64,000 nt of DNA, taken from positions 37,643,326 to 37,707,325 of the forward strand of contig CAKMRJ010003334.1 of NCBI GenBank assembly GCA_928212115.1, read 5' to 3'. Made by a program: the position numbers and the translations under genes. The notes below the pieces were generated by a model. The model was not told the origin of the DNA. It saw only the letters and a program-made list of their open reading frames with translations, and did no database searches. This DNA is from Lactuca virosa. Its lineage: Eukaryota > Streptophyta > Magnoliopsida > Asterales > Asteraceae. Positions 34,141 to 46,000 of this stretch are shown here, piece by piece (the first letter of the stretch is position 1; each line of letters begins with the position of its first letter).

Positions 34141-35031
34141 CAGGCCCGGCCCAATGGATTGGGCAGGTTGGGCGACGACCCAGGGCCCATAACAATTTAG
34201 GGCCCCCGTTTTGGGAATATAATAGTTTCTATATATATGATGTTGCTTAACTAAAGTTTAATTGTGTGTGTAGCAGAGTTGGTAAACCGCGTGTTTCGTT
34301 TTTAAAGAACCCGTGTTCGCATCACTCCAGCACGTTTTTAAAGAACCCGTGTTCGCATCACTCCAGCATGTTTTTAAAGAACCCGTGTTCGCATCACTCC
34401 AGCACCAATGTGGCACTGTTTTTTCCTAAGTATAGCTTTATCCCGTTATATGTAAATTTAGTCTTTGATATTATAATTGAAATCTCATTTAGAGTTATTT
34501 GGTTAGATTTTCTGATTTCCCAAAAGTGGCACAATGTTTGATTCAAGCTCCGCATCTTTTTTATTTTTATCAAAATTGTTAAAGTTAAATTACTTACAAA
34601 TTCATTTTCTCTATAAATCTTTTTTATATAAATAAAATTAATTTTTTGTCCTCTTGTTAACTAAATCCTCAAGCATCAATAGAAATTTTAATTTTAAGTT
34701 AAAAACAAATCAGTTAAACCATTATAGTATGACCAAAATTTGGTTCAAGCATTACAATTTATTTTGTTTTTTTAAAATATCATTGGTGCTTGTAAAATAT
34801 GTTAAACTTTGGTGACTTTAATGATTGTTAAATTATCATGGTAGTCGTGTTGTGTTGTTTTTTTTTCCTGCAAATATGAATGGTTTATTATAACAAAATA
34901 AAATGTGTTGCTTAAAGCCGATTTTGGCCAAACTGTAGGGCATTTTATGTGTTTAGCCCTAAATTAAACTTAAATTAAGGGGCCTTTTTTGTGTTTATGC
35001 CCTGGGCCCAAATATACTTGGGACGGCCCTA
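34141..35031. mobile_element. hAT-like non-autonomous element
   Basis: Starts CAGGCCCGGCCCA and ends GGGACGGCCCTA; the reverse complement of the end, TAGGGCCGTCCC, mirrors the start. An 8-bp duplication with one mismatch flanks it: GACATAAA (34,133-34,140) and GACGTAAA (35,032-35,039). Eight-base duplications and CAGGGCCG-like ends are typical of hAT elements. The inside has no transposase and contains a tRNA-like motif with a triplicated 36-bp unit. Confidence 0.75.
34270..34404 (+). repeat. tRNA-like A box followed by three tandem 36-bp units carrying B-box-like sequence
   Basis: TAGCAGAGTTGG (34,271-34,282) fits the RNA polymerase III A-box consensus. Three 36-bp units follow at 34,297-34,332, 34,333-34,368 and 34,369-34,404. 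They are identical except that the third begins TG instead of CG. Each holds GTGTTCGCATCACTC, close to a B box. The layout suggests a tRNA or SINE-head relic whose B-box half was tandemly amplified. No cloverleaf could be built with confidence. Confidence 0.55.
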
Positions 35032-35039
35032 GACGTAAA

Positions 35040-35385
35040 CGACGCCGGCAAATCGACGATTGGTGGAGGATGGCGGCGACTTTGTATAAGTGGTTAGGGC
35101 TTGTAATCGGTGGTGATGCATGGGTAAGGTTTCATTCATGGAGATAAGATCATGAGAGTAGAAAGTGAGTAACCATTCAAAGAGAGGCATGAGATCGACA
35201 GCATGAAGGGTGGAAGATGGTGGCGACTTTGTTGATCTTTTGGGTTTGCATCGACGAGGACTCTGTGATATCGATTTACGTTTGTAGTATTTGGCGTGTC
35301 TTTATGGTGATGAAGATTTAACCATATTAAATCTTTTAAATATTTACCATAATTAAATTTGTCAAGATTACTATTATACCCCTAA
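35040..35385. other. Intergenic stretch, no gene seen
   Basis: It holds two similar words, GGATGGCGGCGACTTTGT (35,069) and AGATGGTGGCGACTTTGT (35,216), about 146 bp apart. Nothing else is recognisable. Confidence 0.4.
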
Positions 35386-35480
35386 TCAGATTTTTAAAAT
35401 GATTGATCCACAATCATTCTTACATCCACACAATAAAGTGTTCTCACGGTCTCACAAAATTAAACTCGTCTCAAATGAAC

Positions 35481-35485
<5 letters not shown>
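35386..35485 (-). mobile_element. Helitron-like 5' end, minus orientation
   Basis: The reverse complement repeats the boxes seen at 31,012-31,095, so the two ends face each other 4.4 kb apart. A (TA)n tract (35,486-35,521) lies at its outer side, as at the partner. No transposase/helicase ORF lies between them. Confidence 0.4.

Positions 35486-35521
<36 letters not shown>
35486..35521. repeat. (TA)n microsatellite
   Basis: 36 bp of alternating TA, outside the minus-oriented Helitron-like end. Confidence 0.95.
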
Positions 35522-35523
<2 letters not shown>

Positions 35524-35793
35524 TGAGAAACAAAAATTATATAAGCTTAAGTATGAAACTCGAGCATACTATATCATTTTGTATCATATATGCATTGTGA
35601 TCATCAAAGGTTATTAAACTTTAACCTATAATTTGATTTACTTCCAAGATTTTCGGACTTTCATCATTATCTTCCTAGCAAATCTAGCTAGGGTTTAGTC
35701 TTTCTTGGTCAACAAGAAATCGACAGAGTTATCTCTCTATTGTCGTCGACATTAACAATGAAAGGGCAAGGAGATTCTCAATCTAATAGTGTG

Positions 35794-35962
35794 TAATAAG
35801 TCAAATGTGATACCTATTCTTTAGGTTCTCTCTCACGTGTATATTACTTCCCCTTTGTCAGGAGCTAAACTAGGTTTCAGTTGTTATTTACTATGTATAA
35901 ATACATGTATATGTTCAGTGGATAATACAAGGAAAACAATTTTTATTCTCTACAATCTTTTA
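35794..35962 (+). repeat. 5' LTR of the Ale-type copia element
   Basis: 169 bp; matches 52,018-52,187 with a few differences (TATTCT versus TATATTCT; one T-run length). It contains TATAAATA (about 35,896), a probable TATA box. Confidence 0.92.
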
Positions 35963-35974
35963 TGGTATCAGAGC
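35963..35974 (+). promoter_or_regulatory. tRNA-iMet primer binding site, Ale-type element
   Basis: TGGTATCAGAGC begins at the base after the LTR. Confidence 0.93.
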
Positions 35975-36012
35975 AATAGGGTACAATTTCGAGTTTTTTT
36001 TCCCCTCTTCTC

Positions 36013-36832
36013 ATGGCTGCCCCAAATCAACAATTACTTGTTGCAGCTCACCTTGCCTCTACAACTCTCAACTTCCAAATTCCCCCCATCAGCATCAAAT
36101 TGGACAGAGACAACTACATCTTATGGCGTACAACCATTATCTCTGCTCTTGAATGCTTCGACCTGGAATCCTTCATCCTCAGTCCGTCTCCTCCACCTGC
36201 AACAATCCCACCTCCTGTTGCTGAAACGGTTGAAGATGTTGCTGCTGGTACCCTCGTTCAAGATGCTACTCCGCTCCCAAACCCAGAATTTACTACCTGG
36301 AAAAAGAAGGACCGATTTGTCCTTCTTTGGTTGAAGTCAACACTCTCCGATCGTACCCTGGCCACTGTTGCTCGCTCCACCTCATCCCAACAGGCATGGC
36401 AAACTCTTGAATGCACGTTCCAATCCCAAAAAGGTGCTCATCGGATGGCTTTAAGAGTCAAATTACAAACACTTACAAAAGGCTCACTCTCCATGTTTGA
36501 TTACCTTGAACAGAAACGCAACATTGCTGATACCTTGGCAGCAAATCTCACACATGTTACCGATGATGACCTTATTGGGGATATCCTTCATGGCCTTGAT
36601 TCCTCCTACAATTCTTTTGCATCTGCTTTTCTTATGCACTCTGAAACTACTACTGTGGATGATCTAGTGGGGTTATTACTCCGGGAAGAAGCCAGAATTG
36701 ATCACGACCTTGCTCGACAGGCTGCCACCCAATTACCCTCGCCATCAGTGCCTGCACCTCAGCCACTTCTCCCAACTACTAACCAGGTGTCACGAACTTC
36801 TACCACCACTCGCCCCTCATCCCATTCTACAG
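36013..36832 (+). pseudogene. copia Gag, N-terminal part, cut by an LTR
   Basis: ATG at 36,013 begins MAAPNQQLLVAAHLAS. The Gag core follows: ISIKLDRDNYILWRTTII, where the LDRDNYxLW motif marks Ale/Retrofit Gag, then FVLLWLKSTLSD and HRMALRVKLQTLTKGSLSMF. About 273 codons are open up to 36,832. The stop at 36,835 belongs to the inserted LTR. The zinc knuckle lies beyond the insertion at about 39,134. The Gag would form the particle if whole. Confidence 0.85.
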
Positions 36833-38657
36833 TGTAACATACACGTTTTGAAATCGTGTTTTAAGTAAATAAAATTATGTGATATTGAGTATTGAGTTCT
36901 AACAGATAGTTTTTACTAGAAATGAAGTAAAACTATGTTTAGAATCACTCGGAAAATATTGGAAGTCTTATGAGATTCCAATTAAAAGTTAAAATAACGA
37001 AATTTAACGAAAATATAAAATTTGAAATAAGTAAAATTTTATTATTGAAAGTTGTATATAATCTCGTTAGAAACATTTAGGCGAAAACCTCATCGAAATC
37101 CGAGTTATAACGAAGAAGTTATGACCAATCGAAGATCCTCGACAAAACCGGCACGGTGCCGAATGACGTAAAAAGTGAGTTTTTGATAAACTACTTTTTA
37201 TCCTTAGTGATCTAAATGAAAGTCGTAGTATTCATTAAACCGAGAATTTTGATAAAAAGAACGCCAAAATCTGACTTCGTATGAGGAAATTATGATTTTT
37301 CTAAGTTTCAGCTTAGCAGTAGACAACTAAAAACTCGAATTTTAGATCGATTGATTTTTAGCCAACACAACCTAAACGAGAATCTAAGGTCTCGTCATTA
37401 GCAGTACAACGGTAAAAAGTCTAACGAAAACGGACGTCGGATGAAGAAGTTATGAATTTTTAGCGGATTTTCCTGTCCCGGTCTGTTAAAAATAATAATA
37501 TTAAAAATAAAGTCAAAATTAGCCGACGAAGTCTAAACGAAAGTCGTAGAGCATAATTTTTCCTACGCGTGCATATAAATAACGTCAAAAACGGAGCCCG
37601 TATGCGAAAGTTATGGATTTTAGAAGGATTGGGTGCAATTTTCGAGAAATTCGCATGGATTGGAGCCGGTCACGTGATCCTCGCATGCATACCTCGTGCC
37701 CGACTCACGTTTCGCTTGCTGATTCGACCGAAGGTGTGGTCCAATGACCTTCCGACGCGCATCGCTGCTGACTTGCCCTGTGTCCGAAGTGCTGGACCAA
37801 TCCGAAGCCGGCACGCAGCCATCTCGCATCCGAGCCTCGCCCAAGCTGCCATCTGTTCCGAGCCTCGCAGCCACCTGCCCTCTCCCCCTCGCTTCGGATC
37901 CGGAACTTGCTACTATAAATAGTAGTTGCGAACCCTCCCGGCTAAAGTTAGGAAATTTGCCCTTTTTCACCCTTTTTCCATATTTTCACTACTTTGACAT
38001 CCCCCGAAGCCCCGATATTAATTCCAACGCCCGAAACACGCCCCAAAATTCCCGAGAAGCCCGAAAAATTTATCTTTTCGATTTCGAAGCCCAACCCTCG
38101 CAGGGCCCGATTTTCAACGAAGAAAGCTAATTATAGTAACGAAGTGCTGCCCAAATTACTATTTTAACCCCCGGTTATTTCACGGTGAGTTTAATATATA
38201 TGAACAATTGTATGTTATGTGTTATATGTGCTATGTGTTTTTCAGTGTTATTATTCCGGGTTATTTTCCCGTGTGAATTTTATTCTTTATTTTTAATAGC
38301 AAAGTAATATCTTTGACCATGTGATCAGTGAAAGGACTTAGATTCACATTGGTACTGATATGTAGCCTCTGGCCATGTAGAACATGTCTCCGTAAGAGAA
38401 TGATTTTTATTCTATGGTATTGGCAGAAGGTTAGACAGGGCTATAAGCCTGAAATCTACCAAAATGTTAATCTGAAGTTGTATGTCTTCTGTGCCATTTG
38501 GGCCAAAGCTTTATTGATGTATATCAAATATGGAAATTGTTATGTCTCATTGATTGTATATCTTTGAATCAAATCAATTATTGATATGGAAAGTTTGTCA
38601 CATGATTCACATATGCATTTGTTGTTCCTTGTTCCTCTTTGCTTCTGCCATATTGAA

Positions 38658-38708
<51 letters not shown>

Positions 38709-39041
38709 TAACATTATATTGTATCTATTATTGAACTCACTAAGCGTCACCGCTTACCCTCACAATGTTTAACAAATTGCAGGAGATAAGCATCCAGTAT
38801 AGTTATATACTGATAGAAGATTTTTGAATAGTTTGTAACTATTGTATTGATAGAAGATTTTCGAATAGTTTGAAACTATTGTATTTTGCACTCCCATATG
38901 TATAAAACTATAGAATCCTGGGAAGTTATGTAATATATAACACTTTGAAATAGTTGGTTTGTATCCAGTAGTTTGTATTCACTTTATCAATATAAAATAT
39001 TGTTTTTTATGAATATGCATGTAGCATGTTTTGGAGTAACA
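36833..39041 (+). mobile_element. Probable solo LTR of a chromovirus in copia gag
   Basis: About 2.2 kb beginning TGTAACATACAC and ending near GGAGTAACA, with no gag or pol inside. It shares a motif series with the chromovirus LTR at 40,336-42,660: AACGAAGAAGTTATGACC, AAAATCTGACTTCGTATGAGG, CTACGCGTG, and a TATAAATAGTAG box (37,913-37,924). A (TA)n tract interrupts it at 38,659-38,705. No matching 5-bp duplication could be found, so the right edge is uncertain by some tens of bases. A solo LTR arises by recombination between the two LTRs of a former full element. Confidence 0.65.
38659..38705. repeat. (TA)n microsatellite in the solo LTR
   Basis: 47 bp of alternating TA, absent from the related LTR at 40,336. 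Confidence 0.95.
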
Positions 39042-40335
39042 ACTTTCAGAAATACCAAAGTTTAGAAAGGGGTTCTTTCATACAGGCACCCACTTCAACC
39101 CTAGAAATTCTGACACTCGACGCCGTCGTCCACACTGTCAGTTATGTAACAAACCAGGCCATGAAGCCATCAATTGTTGGCAAAGAGGTAATCAAACTGA
39201 CTACCCCTCCCGCCGCCCTCCTCCACGTGGTCAGCCACGCACACCTGAATCCCACCAAGCCAATCTTGCTCACTTTCACAGCCCATCTACTATCGTCGAT
39301 CCTTCCTGGTACTTTGATACCGGAGCCACGGACCATGTTACACCTGACTTAACCAAGCTTCAAATCTCTGATTGATACACTGGTGATTACAAGCTCCAAG
39401 TTGGTAATGGCAAACAACTAATTATTACTCATTTCGGTTCTTCTTCACTACACTCATTGCATTTACCTAAAGTTTTCATTGTTCCTCGTCTTACTAAACA
39501 TCTTCTCAGTGTTTCTCAGCTTACCCGTGATAACAATGTTTTCATTGAATTTTGGCCTGATCATTGTGTGGTTAAGACATTACAGGGCAATCTCATTCTC
39601 AAGGGACACGTTGATAGTGTTCTGTACCGGTTGGAGCCTCCACTAAACAACAAAGCACCTACTATGGCACTCTCTTCTGTTCGCACATCCATGACCGGAT
39701 GGCACAACCGCCTCGCTCACCCACATGAAGCAATTCTTCGTCGCCATGTTTCTCAATTTAGTCTTCCCACTTCTACCAATAAAATGTTATCCATTTGTGA
39801 ACCTTGCCAGTTAGGCAAGAGTCACAAAATTGCATTTATCTCCAATCATATTTCATGTTCCAAACCATTTGAACTCTTGTATTCAGATGTTTGGGGTCCA
39901 TCCCCTCTATTATCAATAAATGGAAATCGGTACTTTGTTTTATTTATTGATGATTTTACAAAATTTGTATGGATTTACTTTATTCAAACCAAATCTCAAG
40001 TTTTGCAAACCTTTATTAACTTTCATACCATGATAAAAACACAATTTGGTTGTGATATCAAAAGTTTTCAGTCTGATTGGGGTGGCGAATACAGAAACGT
40101 TTCTTCCTATCTCCACAACTGTGGTATCCATCATCATATTGCATGTCCATATAACCCCGAGCAAAATGGTTTCGTTGAACGACGAAATCAAATTATCATC
40201 GAAAAAGGTTTATCCTTACTTGCTCATTCATCTCTCCCACATACCTACTGGGAACATGCTTTCAAAACTGCTACCTATGTCCACAATCGTACTATCACAC
40301 CCACATTAGCATACAATTCTCCATACTATACCCTG
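39042..40335 (+). pseudogene. copia Gag end, protease and integrase, cut by a chromovirus
   Basis: After a frameshift near 39,083 the frame holds the zinc knuckle CQLCNKPGHEAINC, then the protease motif WYFDTGATDHVTPD (about 39,310-39,350) and a TGA near 39,373. Integrase (from about 39,457) has HNRLAHPHE...CEPCQLGKSH for zinc binding. The three catalytic residues are intact: ELLYSDVWGP, FQSDWGGEY and EQNGFVERRN. The chromovirus interrupts it at 40,335, and the coding resumes at 49,882 in the same frame. Confidence 0.88.
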
Positions 40336-42660
40336 TATAACGCCCGGGTTTCAGGGCTAAGCATTTTAGACGATGTAATAGTCTAGGTCAACTACTGTAA
40401 CTCTTATTGAAGTAATAAAGATGAATTATTTGAGTATTATGTGAATTATGTGCATTTATATGCTTATTACTTATTTATAAATTTAAAATAAATAAAGGAT
40501 AAAAATAAGCGTCAAAATTAAAGTGTTAGATAAGCCCGATATCTTTGCATAAAGTTGTAGTGGTTGAAACAAAGATTCTGGGGATATAAAGAACGCCGAA
40601 ATCCGAGTTATAACGAAGAAGATATGACTCGTCGAAGTTTCGCGACGGAACCGGCACGACACCGAAAAGCGTAAATAGTGAATTTACGATAGAAGACTTT
40701 TTGGCCTTCGTAATCTAAACGAAAGTTGTAGAAAATGTTAAACCGAGAACATCCATAAAAAGAACGTCCAAATCTGACTTCGTATGAGGAAGTTATGAAT
40801 TTTCTAAGATTTGGCTTAGCAGTGCACGACCCGAAACTCGAATTTTAGTTCGAGCGGTTTTTGGCTTACGCAACCTAAATTATAGTTGAATATCTTATTA
40901 ATAGGAACTCAACGGTAAAAGGACAGACGAAAACGGAGTCCGTATGAAGGAGTTACGAATTCTTCGCGGTCATTTAACAGTCTAATCTCCTCCTACTGTT
41001 AAATTTAAGATCGGTCGAGAATTAGCCGACGGAGTCTAAATGAAAGTTGTATATATTGATTTTACCTACGCGTGGAAAAAAAGAACGTCGAAAACGGAGC
41101 TCGTATGCGAGAGTTATGATTTTTCTAAGTCGGGAGGCTGATACGCGAGTTTGGGTGACGTGGCACCACCAGAAAGAGGACACGTGGCACCACCAGAAGG
41201 CTGCCACATGCACCAAATCGGCGAGTCCTTGTCAAGACTCGGCGAGTCCATAAGATATTTTCACTATAAATAGAGGTGCCGGGTCTTGCCATTTCTTCAC
41301 ACCTCTCAAGCCTTCTTTCTCTCTCTACACTCTCTCTCTAAGCTCCCTAAGCCCCCCTAAAGTCTAGGTAAACCCCCTAGCACCCGAAGAAAGCCCCGAG
41401 GCTCCCGAAGCCCCGAGAAAAGAGCCCTACGGCTCAGAAACTCTGCTCCGGCAGAGCCCGGTTTTTGAGAAAACCCCGCTGTAAGTGAGCTACGCCTAAC
41501 CTATCTTTAGTATAGCTTATGTTTTAATATAGTAATGTTATTAAGACCTTATAATAAGTACTTGGGCTATTATTATGGGTTATATAAGTATCGTTTAACG
41601 CTTATATAATAGTAATAATAGCTAGACTATTAATTAGTCGCGGTTAACGTTAGACTAAACCCTAGTGATATTGATACTAGGTTTTATCGAGGGATAATTG
41701 TTTTAAGATAACGAAGCGCTGTTCGAAGGCAGAATCACCACCTTTTCAAGTGAGTGCATAGTCACTTTCATCTTACACATAGATATGAAGTATCTAATAT
41801 AAACTACGTGCTATGTGTGCATATTGTCTGAATACTTGTTGTCTATGCTGATGAAAGATTTTTTTATACATGTTTTAAATGATTTAAACTGTATATGTAC
41901 TTTATATCTACAAAAATGTTGGGGTAAAACATGGGTAGATGTAATAGACGATGTGTGATAAAATGATGAGAGGCCTCGATGTTGTTGTTGTTGATTCAGT
42001 CATCTAGCGGAGTATAGATGACGACCACGAACTCTTCTAGACAGTCCAGTGGAACGCTAGCAGGCTCGCAACCTGTAGGTGTTTGTGAACGATGTGTTCA
42101 CCGGTGTACTCCATCCCCCTCATGGTTGCCTTTAGGACATTTATTGCTGAGGAACCCCCTTAGCAGTAGTGTCCATCCCGATGATGATCCTTAGGCTAGG
42201 TCCCTTATGATAGGTGTTTAGGGACGTAAAGTGAGGATAACGGGAACGGGTAATCGGGTTATTGTTGATTGATGAAATTAATAAACTTATTTATTGTGGG
42301 TTGAAAACCCTATGTGCTCACCAGACTCCTAAGCCTGACCCACTCAGTTTCATGTATTACAGGTAGTGGCGCTCGAGCATAGATGTGATGTTTTGGATGA
42401 GGGATTACGGATATAGGTCTGTAGATATGAAATAATGTAGTAAGGCTTATATTGTACTGTTTATGCTTTTGATCTGTATCTAACATGACATCCCGAGTCT
42501 TTTAATGAAATACATTTCTTTGGAAATGCTTTTGATAAATCTTTATCATATTTTGTTTTGGGTCAAATTCCGCAACACTTTTATTTAAAATGTTACTCTG
42601 ATTTTCAAACAAGCATAAACAAAATCGGTCTTTTCTGGCCGTAAAAATGGGGATGTCACA
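40336..42660 (+). repeat. 5' LTR of the plus-strand chromovirus
   Basis: 2,325 bp, ending GGGGATGTCACA. It contains two GGCGAGTC/GACTCG palindrome-like words (41,218-41,249), a TATAAATAG box (41,265-41,273), and CCCGAAG/CCCCGAG-rich transcribed leader sequence just downstream (41,380-41,440). Confidence 0.95.
41156..41273 (+). promoter_or_regulatory. LTR promoter with duplicated ACGTGGC motif and TATA box
   Basis: ACGTGGCACCACCAGAA occurs twice, at 41,158-41,174 and 41,182-41,198, 24 bp apart; the copies begin TGACGTGGC and ACACGTGGC. ACGTGGC is the core of ABA-response/G-box elements bound by bZIP factors. TATAAATAG follows at 41,265-41,273. The same layout is in the 3' LTR (TATA at 48,480). 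The role in stress-linked transcription is inference from motifs. Confidence 0.55.
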
Positions 42661-42662
42661 GT

Positions 42663-42674
42663 TGGTATCAGAGC
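42663..42674 (+). promoter_or_regulatory. tRNA-iMet primer binding site, plus-strand chromovirus
   Basis: TGGTATCAGAGC two bases after the LTR end. Confidence 0.93.
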
Positions 42675-43002
42675 ATTAGTTTAAGCGAACTAGGAATTTG
42701 TAGGATTTCTAGACTTAAACTTAGAATGCTAAGCGATGATTGTGAGGTGTGAGCATTAGCTTATTTTTGGAATTATGCCTAAAATGCTTATATGTGCTAA
42801 ATGCTTTATGCCTTATGTGTTGTTAATTGTTCGGATCTATGGTCTGTTGCCGACCGGATCTGGAAACCTTATGTGTTTAGGATTCTAAACGTACGACTAC
42901 GATATTAGAACTGACATGTAAACGTTTCGGAGAGATAAGGATGATTTAAACGTCTATCCTGAATAAAGATCTAAATTCACCTTATTCGGTGTATAGATCA
43001 AG

Positions 43003-46000
43003 ATGGCAAGAACCCGCAGTGGAGCTGGGAATGCAAATGGGAATAGGAATCAACCCCCAGTGATTCAACAAATACCTGTTGTAGTAGAAGTTGCACCCGA
43101 GCCAATCACCATGGCTGGAGTACAAGCCATGATTCGGGCTATGTTAGCGGAACAAAGGGAAGAAATGAGGCAGATGTTGAATAGGGACGAACCTACCATG
43201 CCCGTTGAGCAACCCGAGCTGAGTCCCGAGCAATCGGAGGAAGGGAACTATAGTCGCCATGTGAGTCAAGTTGGGACTCAAGGAGAACGAAGGAATGACC
43301 CGGAGAGGGGAAACGACAAGGATGGACGGATGTATAAGAATTTCTTGGGTGCCAAGCCACCAAGTCTCTCAGGAAGCCCAAATCCTATTGAGATTATGGA
43401 TTGGATCTCCGAAATGGAGATGGTGTTCGAGAGCTGCAACTGTAGCGAGAAACAGAAGACTGTCTTTGCAGTTAGGCAACTGAAAACTGGAGTCTTGAGC
43501 TGGTGGAAGCTATTGACGGATACAATGCCGCGAGGAGAAGCCCTGAAAATGTCATGGGAAGAGTTCTTGGAACAACTGAAGATGCAGTACTGTTCAGAGA
43601 TAGATCTGATTGATTTGAACAATGAGTTCCAAAACTTGAAGAAGGGAAGGATGAGCGTCGACGACTACGTTGTTGCATTCACGGAGAAGATGAAGTTGTT
43701 TCCATACCTAGTTCCAACCGAACTCTCCAAAATTGAGAGGTTCGCAAATGGACTGCCAGCCGACTTTGGCCCAACAGTCAAGATGGCAACCACTCTAAAA
43801 TCAGTTGTTCGAGCAGCTAAGAATGTGGAAACCCAGCAGAAGGAAAGGGGTCTGGAGAGGGCCGAGGTTGGTGAGAAAAGGAAATTTGACGGATCCTCGA
43901 GGTCCGGTAGGAAGAGTAAATTCTCGAAGTTTGGTTCGAGAGGAGGAGGAGCCGAAGCAAAATGGTGCGACAAGTGCAAGAAGAAGCACCAAGGGAAATG
44001 TGACGGAGGAGTCACTTGTTTCAAATATGGGAAGCCTGGGCACTATGCCAACGAATGCACGTTCACTAAGAAGGTCTGTTATGAGTGCAACGAGGAGGGG
44101 CACATTTTGAGGGACTGCCCGAAGAAAAAGGAGGCAGGAAGACCCAACATTCCACCGAAGCCGAAGGGAAGAGCCTTCCAGATGACGCTCGAGGCTGCAA
44201 AGGAGGCAGCAGACGTCGCTTCAGGTACCTTTCTTGTAAATGGATTGCCTGCCAATATACTATTTGATTCGGGAGCAAACTATTCCTTTGTATCGCATAG
44301 ATTTTGAGGAAAATTAGCATTGCCTGTAGAAAAACTTGATAATGCCCTAATTGTGGAAGTTGCCAGTGGCAAGTTCGTACCTGATAGTAATCATATTAAG
44401 AACATCATCATCGACCTAAACGGAAATGAATTCCACAAGGAGCTGTTACCCATAGAATTGAACGGTTTCGATATCGTTCTGGGAATGGATTGGCTTAGCA
44501 CCAACGATGCTGAGATTCAATGCCGAAAGAAGATAGTAAGGGTGGACCCACCCGGAAAAGAGTCATTTATGGTGTACGGGGACAAACGCCGAGTAAATTC
44601 TGGAATCATCTCCCTGATGAAAGCCAGAAAATGTTTGTCCAAGGGATGTGCATCATACTTGGCATTCGTAATCGATGCTAAGAAGGAAAAGAAAGAGGTG
44701 CAGAATATACCGGTTGTGTGTGATTATCCAGAAGTCTTTCCCGAAGATCTTCCCAGATTACCACCTGATAGACAAGTGGAATTTCGGATAGACTTGTTAC
44801 CAGGTACAACACCGATAACAAAGGCACCGTACCGATTAGCACCGACGAAGATGAAGGAGCTTATGACGCAACTTCAGGAGTTGTTGGACAACAGTTTCAT
44901 TCGACCTAGTTCATCACCCTGGGGAGCTCCGGTGCTATTCGTGAAGAAGAAAGACGGAAGCATGAGAATGTGTATAGACTACCGAGAGTTGAACAAGGCA
45001 ACGGTGAAGAACAAGTATCCATTGCCAAGGATTGATGACCTATTCGATCAGCTGCAAGGTTCGAGCTACTTCTCAAAGATCGATCTTAGGTCAGGATATC
45101 ATCAGCTGAAGGTGAGAGAGCAAGATATCGAGAAGACTGCATTCAGAACAAGATATGGACACTACGAGTTCTTGGTTATGTCATTTGGACTAACCAATGC
45201 TCCAGCAGCGTTCATGGATTTGATGAACAGGGTTTGTAAACCATTCCTCGATAAATCCGTGATAGTGTTCATAGATGACATTCTCATCTACTCGAAAAGC
45301 CAGGAGGAGCATGGCCAGCATCTACGAGAAGTGTTGGAAGTCTTGAAGAAGGAGAAACTATATGCAAAGTTCTCCAAGTGTGATTTTTGGATCCGAGAAG
45401 TCCAATTCTTGGGTCATGTGGTTAACCAGGAGGAAATAATGGTTGACCCAGCAAAAATCGAAGCTGTAATGAAGTGGGAACGACCGAAGAGTCCCACAGA
45501 GATTCGAAGCTTTCTAGGATTAGCCGGATATTACCGACGATTTATCCAAGGCTTTTCTTCGATAGCTGATCCATTGATTGCTTTGACCCATAAAGGAGCT
45601 ACTTATACATGGAGCGAGAAGCACGAAGAAGCATTCGAGAAGCTAAAGAAGAAGTTATGTGAAGCACCGATTCTTTCTCTACCCGATGGAGTTGAAGACT
45701 TCGCAGTCTACAGTGACGCATCTGGAGTTGGGTTGGGTTGTGTTCTGACCCAAAGAGAAAAGGTGATAGCATACGCATCTCGACAATTGAAGGACCCACT
45801 CATGATTTGGAGTTGGCAGCGGTAGTATTTGCCTTGAAGATATGGAGGCATTACCTCTACGGCACAAAGTGCAAACTTTTCACTGATCATAAGAGTCTCC
45901 AGTATCTCTTTAATCAGAAAGAATTGAATATGAGGCAACGACGCTGGCTAGAATTACTCAAGGACTACGACTGTGAGATACTTTACCACCCTGGTAAAGC

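Noticed and set aside
34297..34404. Three 36-bp direct repeats, at first sight like a CRISPR array
   Set aside because: The units are contiguous with no spacers, and the context is a plant nuclear hAT-like element. They are a tandem duplication.
37569..38130. Frames of 60-128 codons on both strands
   Set aside because: They fall inside the probable solo LTR, in a GC-rich leader-like part, and show no known domain.
41022..41253. Overlapping frames on both strands, repeated exactly at 48,237-48,468
   Set aside because: They lie in the LTR promoter region. The repeated Trp/His-rich peptide comes from the 24-bp-spaced duplicated motif, not from a gene.
43193..44103. Minus-strand and shifted frames over the chromovirus gag
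   Set aside because: Antisense or alternative frames of a well-defined Gag.
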